Origin: an uncultured Helicobacter sp.
GTDB lineage: Bacteria; Campylobacterota; Campylobacteria; Campylobacterales; Helicobacteraceae
DNA: 64,000 nt
NCBI GenBank assembly: GCA_944326445.1
Contig: CALVDZ010000003.1
Span: 124,001-188,000 of the forward strand
Reading direction: 5' to 3'
Within the stretch, counting starts at the first letter, position 1; the number at the start of each line of letters is the position of its first letter. The notes below the pieces were generated by a model that was not told the origin of the DNA, made no database searches, and saw only the letters and a program-made list of their open reading frames with translations. Of this stretch, positions 26,308 through 35,084 are shown one piece after another. The position numbers and the translations under genes were made by a program.

Positions 26308-26751
26308 TTATTTTCCTTTAGCTGCTTGGGTTGATTTGCTTATTTGCGCGCTGTGGGGGTGCTCGCTACCGCGATAGACTTTGAGCTTTTTGAGCATTGC
26401 TCTGCCGAGCTTTGTCTTAGGGAGCATACCACGCACCGCAAGGTGGAAGAGCTTTTCGGGGGATTTTTGGAGCATTTCCTCAAGCGTCTTGCTCTTGGTG
26501 CTGCCAAAGTAGCCAGAGTGCGTGAAGTATTCTTTGTCTTTGAGTTTCATACCGGTAAATTTCACCTCGGTGGCATTGATGATGACGACAAAATCGCCAC
26601 AATCGATGTTTGGCGTAAAGCAGGGCTTGTGTTTGCCGCGCAATAGAGTGGCTGCCTGCGTGATGAGACGACCAAATACTTGATCTTTAGCATCAAGCAC
26701 AATCCACTGACGATTGATGTCCTCTTGTGTTGCTATTTTTGTGAGTTCCAT
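26308..26751 (-). CDS. rplM: 50S ribosomal protein L13
   Basis: A 147-residue large-subunit protein with L13 motifs: WIVLDAKDQVFGRLITQAAT, LRGKHKP, DCGDFVVIINA, and AVRGMLPKTKLGR. Start ATG 26749-26751 has AAGGATTCTCT upstream. It leads the rplM-rpsI operon, from a promoter whose -10 TATAAT is at 26791-26796. A perfect TTAAC-N4-GTTAA palindrome lies near the -35. Confidence 0.98.
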   Translation of the reverse strand: MELTKIATQEDINRQWIVLDAKDQVFGRLITQAATLLRGKHKPCFTPNIDCGDFVVIINATEVKFTGMKLKDKEYFTHSGYFGSTKSKTLEEMLQKSPEKLFHLAVRGMLPKTKLGRAMLKKLKVYRGSEHPHSAQISKSTQAAKGK

Positions 26752-26790
26752 AGAGAATCCTTGCTGACTTGAATTGTTTTAAGAGCACGC

Positions 26791-26796
26791 ATTATA
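26791..26796 (-). promoter_or_regulatory. -10 element of the rplM-rpsI promoter
   Basis: A perfect TATAAT on the minus strand, 40 bases upstream of the rplM start. The transcription start would lie near 26780-26784. The usual -35 position coincides with the palindrome at 26815-26828. Confidence 0.6.
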
Positions 26797-26814
26797 AGAA
26801 TTTTATTCTGAAAA

Positions 26815-26828
26815 TTAACTTAAGTTAA
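26815..26828. promoter_or_regulatory. CRP/FNR-type palindrome TTAAC-N4-GTTAA
   Basis: TTAACTTAAGTTAA is a perfect 14-base palindrome matching the TTAAC-N4-GTTAA operator bound by NssR, a CRP/FNR family nitrosative-stress regulator of Campylobacter jejuni. It is centred about 38-41 bases upstream of the likely rplM start and about 105 upstream of the likely nap start. Occupancy and regulator are inferred. Confidence 0.45.
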
Positions 26829-26913
26829 TGAATCTCTAAGCTTTAAAGCTGAAAGTTTTATAAAAAATTTATATATAAGAATTGATATAGATTCCATCTG
26901 TGCAGCTTTGTGT

Positions 26914-27131
26914 TATAATTTTTCGTTTTATAAAACTTTAAGAAAACTGCGAAAAATCCACATTTTCTGCCGCGTAATGGCTTAGGTTTAGATTCTGTGC
27001 AGAATCTGCCTTAGGAAATCCGCAGTTTATCTAAAGAAAAAGGAGGTGGGAGCACAAGCGATTTTCTTCAAATGCCTTTTGTTTGGATTATTACATAAAC
27101 TTTGAAATTAGACATTCTGTAAGGAGGAAAT
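26914..27131 (+). promoter_or_regulatory. nap promoter (-10) and long foldable leader
   Basis: A perfect TATAAT (26914-26919) starts a leader of about 205 bases before napA. The leader can form an outer stem AAACTGCG/CGCAGTTT (26944-26951 and 27021-27028) enclosing a hairpin AGATTCT-GTGC-AGAATCT (26990-27007). After the stem comes AAAGGAGGTG (about 27039-27048), a strong ribosome-like site with no normal start codon behind it. The true napA site is AAGGAGG at 27121-27127. No known riboswitch was recognised. Confidence 0.5.
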
Positions 27132-29918
27132 ATGCAAGCAAATGTAAGTCGTCGGAGTTTTATAAAAAGTGCAGCCATTGCCTCAGCTGCGTCAGCTGCG
27201 GGACTAGGCGTGCCAAGCACGCTCCTAGCAGAATCTAGCACCGCCCAAAAGTCTTGGAAATGGGATAAGAGCGTGTGTAGATTCTGTGGGACGGGGTGCG
27301 GGATAATGGTCGCCACCAAAGACGGGCAAATAGTCGCAGTCAAGGGAGATCCAGAAGCACCCGTAAATCGTGGTATCAACTGTATTAAGGGATATTTTTG
27401 TGCAAAGATTATGTATGGGCAAGATCGCCTCACGCAGCCACTTTTGCGTGTGAATGCAAAGGGTGAATTTGATAAGAAAGGGAAGTTTGCTCCTGTGAGT
27501 TGGAAACGGGCTTTTGATGAGATGGAAAAGCAGTTTAAAAAAGCCTATGAGGAGATAGGACCGACAGGCGTGGCGATTTTGGGCAGTGGGCAATACACGA
27601 TCCAAGAGGGCTATGCCTCGGCAAAGCTTATGAAAGCTGGCTTTCGCTCAAACAACATCGATCCTAACGCGCGGCATTGTATGGCGAGTGCGGTGGTGGG
27701 CTTTATGCAAACCTTTGGTGTCGATGAGCCAGCGGGCTGCTATGATGATATTGAGCTCACCGATACGATTGTTACTTGGGGCGCGAATATGGCGGAGATG
27801 CACCCGATTTTGTGGAGTCGCGTAACCGATAGGAAGCTCTCCAACTCCAACAAAGTAAAGATTGTCAATCTCTCAACCTTTACCAACAGGACTTCAGATA
27901 TCGCGGATATCGAGATTATTTTCAAACCCCAAACCGATTTGGCGATTTGGAACTTCATCGCACGCGAGATCGTGTATAACAAACCAGAATCTATCGACAA
28001 AGAATTTGTCAAAAACTACTGCACCTTTAGCACCGGATATGTCAATATCGGCTATGGTATGCGCGATAATCCCGAGCACAAGAGCTTCGCACCTCAAGAA
28101 AGAGAGATCGTGGCAAAGCAAGTGAGCAAAGTGCTCAGCGAGAATGAGGGCATCACGCTGCAATATTTGGGCTTAAAAGCCGGCGATACACTCACTAACG
28201 ACAGGGCAAAGGAAGCCGATGCGCATTGGGAGATTGGTTTTGAGGACTTTAAAAAAGCCCTAGAGCCATACACGCTTGATTTTGTCGCGACACTTGCTAA
28301 GGGCGATGAGTCCGAAAGCCTCGATTCTTTTAAGGCTAAACTTCAGCAGCTCGCTGATTACTACACACAAAAAGATCGCAAGGTTGTGAGCTTTTGGACG
28401 ATGGGCTTTAACCAACACCAAAGGGGCACTTGGGTCAATGAGCAAAGCTATATGGTGCATATGCTCCTTGGCAAACAAGCCAAGCCCGGCAATGGCGCGT
28501 TTTCACTCACAGGGCAGCCTAGTGCGTGTGGGACAGCGCGTGAGGTGGGGACATTTTGCCACAGATTGCCCGCGGATATGGTGGTGGCAAATCCAAAGCA
28601 CCGAGAGATCTCTGAAAAAATATGGAATCTCCCCGCCGGCACACTCAATGGCAAGCCCGGCTATGCGTATCTGGACATTATGCGCGCACTAGAGGATCAA
28701 AAGGTGAAATGGGTGTGGGTGCAGGTTAATAACCCGTGGCAAAACACTGCAAACGCTAACCATTGGGTAAAAGCCGCTAGGGAGCTTGATAACTTCATCG
28801 TGGTGAGCGATAGCTATCCGGGGATTAGTGCCAAAGTCGCGGATTTGATCCTGCCCTCTGCGATGATTTATGAAAAATGGGGTGCGTATGGCAACGCCGA
28901 GCGGCGCACGCAGCATTGGAAGCAGCAAGTCCTCCCGCAGGGCAACGCGATGAGCGATACTTGGCAGGTGCTAGAGTTTGCCAAACGATTCACGCTCAAA
29001 GAAGTGTGGGGCAAGGACTATGAGGCGTTGGGGCTAAAGAGTGTGCTAGCTGAATCTAAGGCGTTTGGCTATAGCGAAGATTCTACGCTCTTTGAGGTGC
29101 TCTTTGCTAATGAAAGGGCTAAGAAATTTAGCACCAAAGACGCGATGCTAAATAACCAACTAAACTCCGAAGTTTTTGGCGATACGCGCAAAGTCGTGGG
29201 CAGCGATGATACAGTCTTTGAGGGCTATGGATTCTTTGTGCAAAAGTATTTGTGGGAAGAATACCGACTTTTTGGGCTTGGACACGGACACGATTTGGCG
29301 GAGTTTGATGTGTATCATAAGGTGCGTGGATTGCGCTGGCCTGTAGTCGATGGCAAAGAGACGCAATGGCGATTTAACGCTAAATACGATCCATACGCGC
29401 GCAAATACGGCGAGGGCAAGGAATTTGCCTTCTATGGCAATAAAGAAGCCGCGCTTTTGCAAGGCGATTTGAGTAAGCCCGGCAGTGAGAAAAAGCCCAT
29501 CAAAAATAGGGCAAAGATTTTCTTCCGTCCGTATATGGATCCCTGCGAGATGCCAGATTCTGACTATCCTTTGTGGCTCTCAACTGGCAGGGTTTTGGAG
29601 CATTGGCATAGCGGGACGATGACGATGAGGGTGCCAGAGCTATTCCGCGCTGTGCCAGAAGCACTGTGCTATATGAATGAATCTGATGCGAAAGAGCAGG
29701 GCTTTAAAGCCGGGGATCATATATGGGTAGAATCTCGCAGGGGCAAGGTAAAGGCGCGTGTGGATATCAATGGCAGAAACCGCCCGCCAAAGGGCTTGGT
29801 GTATGTGCCTTGGTTTGATGAAAATGTCTATATCAATAAAGTATGCCTTGATGCGACTTGTCCGCTCTCTAAACAGACGGATTTTAAAAAATGCGCCGTG
29901 AAGGTGTATAAGGCATAA
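27132..29918 (+). CDS. napA: Periplasmic nitrate reductase catalytic subunit NapA
   Basis: Mo-bis-MGD enzyme reducing nitrate to nitrite in the periplasm. The 928-residue precursor begins with a Tat signal (SRRSFIKSAA). A [4Fe-4S] site follows (CRFCGTGCGIMVATKDG... with the fourth Cys in NCIKGYF). The molybdenum Cys lies in NARHCMASAV near residue 182. Later MGD-binding segments include GQPSACGTAREVGTFCHRLP and STGRVLEHWHSGTMTMR. Exported folded by Tat. First gene of napAGHBLD; ATG 27132 has AAGGAGGAAAT upstream. Likely activated by low oxygen or nitrate, with the leader as a possible second layer. Confidence 0.97.
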   Translation: MQANVSRRSFIKSAAIASAASAAGLGVPSTLLAESSTAQKSWKWDKSVCRFCGTGCGIMVATKDGQIVAVKGDPEAPVNRGINCIKGYFCAKIMYGQDRLTQPLLRVNAKGEFDKKGKFAPVSWKRAFDEMEKQFKKAYEEIGPTGVAILGSGQYTIQEGYASAKLMKAGFRSNNIDPNARHCMASAVVGFMQTFGVDEPAGCYDDIELTDTIVTWGANMAEMHPILWSRVTDRKLSNSNKVKIVNLSTFTNRTSDIADIEIIFKPQTDLAIWNFIAREIVYNKPESIDKEFVKNYCTFSTGYVNIGYGMRDNPEHKSFAPQEREIVAKQVSKVLSENEGITLQYLGLKAGDTLTNDRAKEADAHWEIGFEDFKKALEPYTLDFVATLAKGDESESLDSFKAKLQQLADYYTQKDRKVVSFWTMGFNQHQRGTWVNEQSYMVHMLLGKQAKPGNGAFSLTGQPSACGTAREVGTFCHRLPADMVVANPKHREISEKIWNLPAGTLNGKPGYAYLDIMRALEDQKVKWVWVQVNNPWQNTANANHWVKAARELDNFIVVSDSYPGISAKVADLILPSAMIYEKWGAYGNAERRTQHWKQQVLPQGNAMSDTWQVLEFAKRFTLKEVWGKDYEALGLKSVLAESKAFGYSEDSTLFEVLFANERAKKFSTKDAMLNNQLNSEVFGDTRKVVGSDDTVFEGYGFFVQKYLWEEYRLFGLGHGHDLAEFDVYHKVRGLRWPVVDGKETQWRFNAKYDPYARKYGEGKEFAFYGNKEAALLQGDLSKPGSEKKPIKNRAKIFFRPYMDPCEMPDSDYPLWLSTGRVLEHWHSGTMTMRVPELFRAVPEALCYMNESDAKEQGFKAGDHIWVESRRGKVKARVDINGRNRPPKGLVYVPWFDENVYINKVCLDATCPLSKQTDFKKCAVKVYKA

Positions 29919-29922
29919 TCCT

Positions 29923-30669
29923 ATGGATTTGCAACGCAGAAAGGCAATCGGCTCTATCCTGCAGGCTATGGGGCTTGCGGCTGTGGGTGGATTGGTATGG
30001 GGCGCGTATGTCCTAGAAGCCAAATCCAATCCCCTATGGCTCTATCCTCCGGGAGCGCGAGAGAATTTTGTCAATACCTGCATTAAATGTGGGCTTTGCG
30101 TGGAGGCGTGCCCATACTACACGCTTAGGCTTACACAAGATGGATTGAAGGGCTTGCCGGTGTTTGTGCCGCGTGAGATTCCGTGCTTTATGTGTGAGGA
30201 TATACCCTGCGTTACTGCCTGCCCTACTGATGCACTTGATGAGAATCTCGTGAGCACAGAGGGCGCGCTAGATATCACAAAAGCGCGTATGGGCGTGGCG
30301 GTGGTGGATACACTCAATTGTATCGCGTATGCGGGGATTCAGTGTGATGCGTGCTATCGCGCTTGTCCTTTGATAGATAGGGCGATTTATCTAGAATACA
30401 AGTCTAACGAGCGCACTGGCAAGCATTCTATGATATTGCCTATGGTGGCAAATGATGTCTGCACTGGGTGTGGCAAATGCGAAAAGGCTTGTGTGACAGA
30501 GCTCGCCTCCATTAGGGTGCTGCCTAGAGATTCTCTCCTAGGCAAAATGGGGACAAACTATGTCAAAGGCTGGGAAGAGCGCGATGAGCAGCGCCTAGAA
30601 TCTGCCCCTATACGCAAGCTACAAGGAGATAAAAAGCAGAGCTTAGAATATCTCAATGGAGAGTTATGA
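29923..30669 (+). CDS. napG: Ferredoxin-type protein NapG
   Basis: A 248-residue periplasmic iron-sulfur protein with a Tat-like start (LQRRKAIGSIL) and four [4Fe-4S] motifs: CIKCGLCVEACP, CFMCEDIPCVTACP, CDACYRACP and CTGCGKCEKACV. With NapH it forms the quinol-oxidising route to NapA in bacteria lacking NapC, as here. Follows napA with a four-base gap, and its stop overlaps the napH start (ATGA). Confidence 0.95.
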   Translation: MDLQRRKAIGSILQAMGLAAVGGLVWGAYVLEAKSNPLWLYPPGARENFVNTCIKCGLCVEACPYYTLRLTQDGLKGLPVFVPREIPCFMCEDIPCVTACPTDALDENLVSTEGALDITKARMGVAVVDTLNCIAYAGIQCDACYRACPLIDRAIYLEYKSNERTGKHSMILPMVANDVCTGCGKCEKACVTELASIRVLPRDSLLGKMGTNYVKGWEERDEQRLESAPIRKLQGDKKQSLEYLNGEL

Positions 30670-31589
30670 TGTGGCTAAGAAAACACAGATTTTTGCTCCT
30701 GCGCCGATTCACACAGATTGGAATCTTGGCATTGTTTTTTGTGGCAAACTGCTCTTTTGTCTTTATCGATGGCACGAGGCATTTTGTAGCACAGGGCGAT
30801 ATCAGCTCACTCACTAGCGGGGAGAGAAACCTCGCTATCGCACAAAGCAAACACGAGGTTTTGCCCTTTAAGATTCTAGAGGGCGATTTGAGCGGTTCTA
30901 AGGTTTTAGAATCTATCCCTATGAGCGATCCGCTAGCATTTTTGCAGATTTTCCTCGCTGGCGGGGCGATGAGTATGGATTTGCTACTTGGTGTGCTCGT
31001 GGTAGTCGTGGTGTATGGCGTGTTTTTGGGGCGTGGGTATTGTGCGTTTGTCTGCCCTATCAATATGGTGAGCGATTTGGCAAACTTCTTGCGCAGGAAG
31101 CTTGGGATTGGAAATGTGCGCTTTTTAGCCATCTCACGCAGGGCGAAGTTTGGCGTGCTGTTTTTAAGTCTTTTGCTTTCACTTGTCTTTGGCGTGTTGG
31201 CGTGGGAGGCTATCAGCCCTATTTCTATGTTGCATCGTGGCGTTGTGTTTGGTATGGGTGCGGGATTTTTTGGAATCTTGTGCGTGTTTTTGCTCGATTT
31301 GTTTGTGCTCAAAAATGGGTTTTGTGGGCATTTATGCCCGCTAGGAGCGACATATAGCCTTATTGGTGCAAAAGCTATGCTAAAGGTTGCGCACAATGTG
31401 CAAAATTGCACCAAATGTATGGAGTGCGTGAGAATCTGCCCCGAGAATCAAGTCCTGCATATGGTGGGCAAACATAGCGCGAGCGTGGCGGATATGGCGT
31501 GCATCAAGTGCGGTCGTTGTATCGAAGTGTGCGATGATGACGCACTAAGCTTTAGTCTATTACATTATCAAAAAGGAGAGAAAAGATGA
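30666..31589 (+). CDS. napH: Quinol dehydrogenase membrane component NapH
   Basis: A 307-residue inner-membrane protein with about four helices, the CAFVCPINMV and CGHLCPLGATY loop motifs (CXXXCP), and two C-terminal [4Fe-4S] motifs (CTKCMECVRICP and CIKCGRCIEVC). It oxidises menaquinol and passes electrons to NapG. Overlaps napG and napB by four bases each, so translation is coupled throughout. Confidence 0.95.
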   Translation: MMWLRKHRFLLLRRFTQIGILALFFVANCSFVFIDGTRHFVAQGDISSLTSGERNLAIAQSKHEVLPFKILEGDLSGSKVLESIPMSDPLAFLQIFLAGGAMSMDLLLGVLVVVVVYGVFLGRGYCAFVCPINMVSDLANFLRRKLGIGNVRFLAISRRAKFGVLFLSLLLSLVFGVLAWEAISPISMLHRGVVFGMGAGFFGILCVFLLDLFVLKNGFCGHLCPLGATYSLIGAKAMLKVAHNVQNCTKCMECVRICPENQVLHMVGKHSASVADMACIKCGRCIEVCDDDALSFSLLHYQKGEKR

Positions 31590-32149
31590 GAACTTCATTA
31601 GTGTGGAAAGCCGTGATAGTGGCTTTGGGAATGGGCGTGTTGTTTGTGGGTTGTGGCGATAGCAAAGGTGAGAAGCAAGCAGAGAGCGCAAAGATGCAGG
31701 GCGTCGATGAGACGCAGCTAGGATTGCGCAGTGCGCCGCTTGAGGGCGAGAGCGTGAAGCTTGTGGATTATACATTTACTACCAAGGCAGCGGGCGAGAG
31801 CGAGAAAATAGAGCGATCTTTTGAGAATGCCCCGCCGCTTATCCCCCACGATATAGAGGGTATGCTCCCTATCACGCAGCAGGATAATATGTGCCTTAGC
31901 TGCCACGATAGGGAAGTGGCTGAAGGCGTGGGTGCGACGCCGGTGCCAGCATCGCATATCTATGATTTGCGCACGATGAAAAAGGCGGCAAGCAGCATAG
32001 CGGATGCGCGCTATAACTGCACGCAATGCCACGTGCCACAAGCACAGACAAAACCGCTTGTAGAAAACACCTTTAGCCCCGAGTTTAGTGATCAGTCCCA
32101 AAAGCACCAATCCAACTTGCTTGAGGTGCTCAACCAAGGGGTGAAATAA
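31586..32149 (+). CDS. napB: Periplasmic nitrate reductase dihaem cytochrome NapB
   Basis: A 187-residue dihaem c-type cytochrome that passes electrons to NapA. Two haem motifs are visible, CLSCH near residue 106 and CTQCH near residue 147, with conserved His residues (e.g. ASHIYDL) as distal ligands. The signal region ends GVLFVGCGDSK. FVGC approaches a lipobox, so the protein may be lipid-anchored, which is not usual for NapB. Overlaps napH (ATGA) and precedes napL by two bases. Confidence 0.93.
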   Translation: MRTSLVWKAVIVALGMGVLFVGCGDSKGEKQAESAKMQGVDETQLGLRSAPLEGESVKLVDYTFTTKAAGESEKIERSFENAPPLIPHDIEGMLPITQQDNMCLSCHDREVAEGVGATPVPASHIYDLRTMKKAASSIADARYNCTQCHVPQAQTKPLVENTFSPEFSDQSQKHQSNLLEVLNQGVK

Positions 32150-32151
32150 TC

Positions 32152-33132
32152 GTGAGGCTATTTGGGCTTTGTGTAGCTGTGTGGGTGGCGTGCGCGAGTG
32201 CGTATGCAGGTGTGCTGCCCTCACAGGTGCTTGATACACACGCCGAGGTTACCTCTATGCGGCAAAAGGGCGAAAATCTCTATGTTTCCACTTCACAGGG
32301 CGAAGTGCAAATCTATGCGCTTGCAGGCGATGTGAATCTTAAACTGCGACTGGTGCGGCGCATAGAGCTGCCTAGCTATGAGGATTTGTTTGGATCATCG
32401 TTTCGCCCAAAGGTGTTTAATACCGATACCAACGCGCGCGGGGAAATCCTCATTATCGCTACAGGAGCAAACGGAAGCCGCAATCTGTATGTGTGCAAAG
32501 ATGAGAATCTCGAGGTGCTATTAGAAAATATGAGTATCGCCAAGGCTTTGTGGGTGAGCCAAACCCAAGTGCTTGTGGCGTTGATGAGTCATGAGATTTT
32601 GCTTTTTAGCACACAGGAGCGACGCGTGGTGTATCAGACTCAAATCACCCAAGCGAGCTTTAGCGATATGGCGTATAACTCGCGAGATTCTATCCTCTAC
32701 ACAAGTGGTGAATCTGGCGTGGTGTATGCGCTAGATTCTAAGAGTGGCGCGCTTGTGGGGCAGTATAATAGTATCAATAAGGATAAAGTCTTTACTATCA
32801 GCTTTGGAGGCGATAGGCTCGTGGGGGCGGGGCAGGATAAGCGGCTTAGCATCTATACACTGCAAAATGGCAGTAGGCTTGTGGATGCTGCGATGGTGAA
32901 GTCGGAGTTTCTCATCTATGCAGCGGGGATAGATGAGAGGGGCGAGTATATCGGCTATATGAGTGATGAAAATGGCTCTGTGCGAATCCTGCGCGCCAAA
33001 GACAAGAAGCCCATCGCCACACTTGAGGGGATTTCTGGCGTTGTCAATAGCATTGTGTTTTACAAAACAAGCGTGCTTGTGAGCTGTGATGATAGCAAGA
33101 TTTATGTATTTTCTTTACAAGGAGTGTTATGA
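32152..33132 (+). CDS. napL: Nap operon beta-propeller protein NapL
   Basis: A 326-residue periplasmic protein with a signal peptide (residues 1-20, ending ASAYA). It has repeated beta-strand blocks resembling WD40/PQQ-like propellers (e.g. DSILYTSGESGVVYALDSKS). NapL occurs in nap operons of Campylobacterota; its exact role is unresolved, though it supports full nitrate reductase activity in Campylobacter and Wolinella studies. Starts with GTG two bases after napB. Its stop overlaps the napD start. Confidence 0.88.
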   Translation: MRLFGLCVAVWVACASAYAGVLPSQVLDTHAEVTSMRQKGENLYVSTSQGEVQIYALAGDVNLKLRLVRRIELPSYEDLFGSSFRPKVFNTDTNARGEILIIATGANGSRNLYVCKDENLEVLLENMSIAKALWVSQTQVLVALMSHEILLFSTQERRVVYQTQITQASFSDMAYNSRDSILYTSGESGVVYALDSKSGALVGQYNSINKDKVFTISFGGDRLVGAGQDKRLSIYTLQNGSRLVDAAMVKSEFLIYAAGIDERGEYIGYMSDENGSVRILRAKDKKPIATLEGISGVVNSIVFYKTSVLVSCDDSKIYVFSLQGVL

Positions 33133-33464
33133 ATATTTCAAGCATAATCGTGCGCGCTAAGCGCGAGGATTGGGAGAAGCTGCTAGAGGAGATTGGCGCG
33201 ATAGAGTATAGCGAAGTCGCGCTAGAGGATAAGGCTAAGGGCGTCATCATCGCTACCATAGAAGCCCCCGATACGGGAGCAGATATACAATCGCTCAAGC
33301 AAATAAGCGCGCTAAATGGGGTGCTAAGCGCGGATATGCACCTAAGCTATATGCAGGATTTGGAGGAATGTAGGCTAGATATGAATGAAATCGCCGAGCT
33401 TATCGATACCAAGCCCATTGCGCAAATGAAGTATTCTGGAGATGTGAAGAATTTTTTGAAGTAA
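33129..33464 (+). CDS. napD: Tat-signal chaperone NapD
   Basis: A 111-residue cytoplasmic protein of the NapD family, which binds the NapA Tat signal and holds it until cofactor is loaded. The ferredoxin-like fold pattern and N-terminal MNISSIIVRAKREDWEKLLE match. Last gene of the napAGHBLD operon, overlapping napL by four bases. No napF or napC is present within the cluster, the same set as in Campylobacter jejuni. Confidence 0.88.
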   Translation: MNISSIIVRAKREDWEKLLEEIGAIEYSEVALEDKAKGVIIATIEAPDTGADIQSLKQISALNGVLSADMHLSYMQDLEECRLDMNEIAELIDTKPIAQMKYSGDVKNFLK

Positions 33465-33475
33465 TGTTGGGATAG

Positions 33476-33497
33476 TCTTAGATTCTAAAATCTAAGA
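33476..33497. terminator. Hairpin between convergent napD and marR
   Basis: TCTTAGATT (33476-33484) and AATCTAAGA (33489-33497) make a perfect nine-base stem with loop CTAA, between the convergent stops at 33464 and 33537. It is a form of the CTTAGAWTCTAAG palindrome. A terminator role is positional inference; there is no T run. Confidence 0.4.
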
Positions 33498-33536
33498 TTC
33501 TGCAGTGTCGTTGTGTCAAAAGGCGGTGTGGGAATC

Positions 33537-33980
33537 CTAGTCGTGGGAGCAGTGGCAGATTTTGCTGCTAGATTGGTAAAGCTTCACAAGGAGTTTGTGC
33601 AAGGTGGCGAACTCCTCATCGCTAAGTGCGTTTAGGAGACTTCGCTCGCATTGGAGTGTCGCAGCAAAGATCGTTTTGGCTTGTTTTTTGCCCTCTTCTG
33701 TGATGATGATGAGGTTTTCTTTGCGATTAGTGGGGTTTTTGCGCCGCTCTAGCAAGCCTTTAGATTCTAAGCTGTCTATCAAAAAGCGCGTGGTGTTTTT
33801 GTCGATTTCCATAATGTTAGCAATCTCTGTCTGCGAGAGCTGCGTGTCCATCGCGATGAAGAGTATGCCAACCTCCCTGCCATCGCTAAAGCCAAATTGC
33901 GTCGCAATCATCTGTTTAAAGTGATTTTTTGTGATAAACACGAGCTTTTGACAGAGAAAAAAAATCGATTCTTCAAACAT
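33537..33980 (-). CDS. MarR family transcriptional regulator
   Basis: A 147-residue winged-helix regulator. The DNA-recognition region LSQTEIANIMEIDKNTTRFL is followed by IDSLESKGLLERRKNPTNRK, the wing with the conserved Arg residues, and TEEGKKQA. MarR proteins repress efflux or oxidative-stress genes and release DNA on ligand binding or Cys oxidation. Several Cys lie at the extreme C-terminus (ICHCSHD), which might be redox-active. An inverted repeat lies 20-64 bases upstream (34001-34044). Divergent to the methyltransferase at 34129. Confidence 0.88.
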   Translation of the reverse strand: MFEESIFFLCQKLVFITKNHFKQMIATQFGFSDGREVGILFIAMDTQLSQTEIANIMEIDKNTTRFLIDSLESKGLLERRKNPTNRKENLIIITEEGKKQAKTIFAATLQCERSLLNALSDEEFATLHKLLVKLYQSSSKICHCSHD

Positions 33981-34000
33981 CTTCTATAATCCTTTTTTGT

Positions 34001-34044
34001 GATAGTAATGCAAAATGTTAGTATAAAAATGTTATTTTACTATC
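34001..34044. promoter_or_regulatory. Possible MarR operator (inverted repeat)
   Basis: GATAGTAA (34001-34008) and TTACTATC (34037-34044) form a perfect eight-base inverted repeat in the AT-rich gap between marR and the divergent methyltransferase. It would overlap promoters in either direction. Binding by the adjacent regulator is inferred from position only. Confidence 0.4.
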
Positions 34045-34128
34045 CTATGCCGTAAAAATCAAGATTTGCTTTAGCTTACTTGTGAGATAATTGGCGGCTT
34101 TTGAAATCAGCCAATGAAAGGAGTTGCC

Positions 34129-35084
34129 GTGTCGTTGAGCACAAAACAAAAAATAGCCTTGCTAGAATGGAAAATGAGAAACATATTTAGGAAGCCTTAT
34201 TACGCCTTGGTGCGTAAGCCATACCGAAAGATGCAGCAGATATTTGGTCAGGTTGATTTTGTGCCTAGTGGGCATTATTATTCACCTATTGCTAATAATC
34301 TGGATGTGCAAGAGAGAATAGCAAATCTTAATTACGATCCAAATATGCTAAAAGGTATTGAGCTAAATACACAAAAGCAGCTTGGGCTTTTGCGTGCATT
34401 TTCTAAATTTTATGAGCAGATGCCTTTTACGCCAAAGGGTGAGCAGGGGCTGCGCTATCGGCTAGATAATGGATTCTTTGGGTATGGAGATGGGATTGTT
34501 TTGTATAGCTTTATGCGCTATCTTGAGCCAAAAAATATTGTAGAAATTGGCAGTGGGTATTCCTCGGCACTTATGCATGATGTGAATGAGAGATTTTTTG
34601 TAGATCGGGGGGGGGGGTAAATATTACCCATATAGAGCCCTATCCAGATAGATTAAAATCCCTCCTAAAACCTCAAGATTTTTCAACACTGAATCTATAC
34701 GAAAAAAGACTCCAAGAAGTCCCGCTAGATGTTTTTGATGTGTTAGGCCAAAACGATATTCTTTTTGTGGATTCCTCACATGTGTCTAAAATCAACTCTG
34801 ATGTGAATAAAATCGTGTTTGAGATTTTGCCGCGGTTGCGTAGTGGTGTGTATGTGCATTTTCACGACATAGGTTATCCGTTTGAAAATCCAATACCTTG
34901 GCTTAGAGAAAAAAGAGGTTGGAATGAGGCGTATTTGGTTAGAAGCTTTTTGGCATACAATACTGCTTTTGAAATTGTGTTTTTTAACAACTATTTAGGG
35001 CAACTCTATAACGAGGAAGTGGCCAAAAATCTGCCTATGGCAAAGCATTATGCCGGTATATCTTTGTGGATTAGGAAGGTATAG
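34129..35084 (+). CDS. Phase-variable class I SAM methyltransferase, OFF in this sequence
   Basis: Two consecutive frames join into one gene at an 11-G run (34607-34617). With 11 G the first ends right after the tract. With 12 or 9 G it continues as VNITHIEPYPDRLKSLL and into LFVDSSHVSKINSDVNKIV, SGVYVHFHDIGYPFENP and WNEAYLVRSFL. The first part has VEIGSGYSSALMHDVNE, the SAM motif I. The joined protein would have about 318 residues and looks like Methyltransf_24. I prefer GTG 34129 because AAAGGAG lies five bases upstream, inside the alternative ATG 34114 frame. The target is unknown; a surface sugar is plausible. Confidence 0.85.
34607..34617. repeat. Poly-G tract of 11, phase-variation tract
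   Basis: Eleven uninterrupted G in the methyltransferase gene at 34129-35084. One base more, or two fewer, joins the two frames without any stop. Confidence 0.92.

Noticed and set aside
33129..33536. Missing napF as evidence of operon damage
   Set aside because: The set napAGHBLD without napF is normal in Campylobacter jejuni, so nothing is lost.
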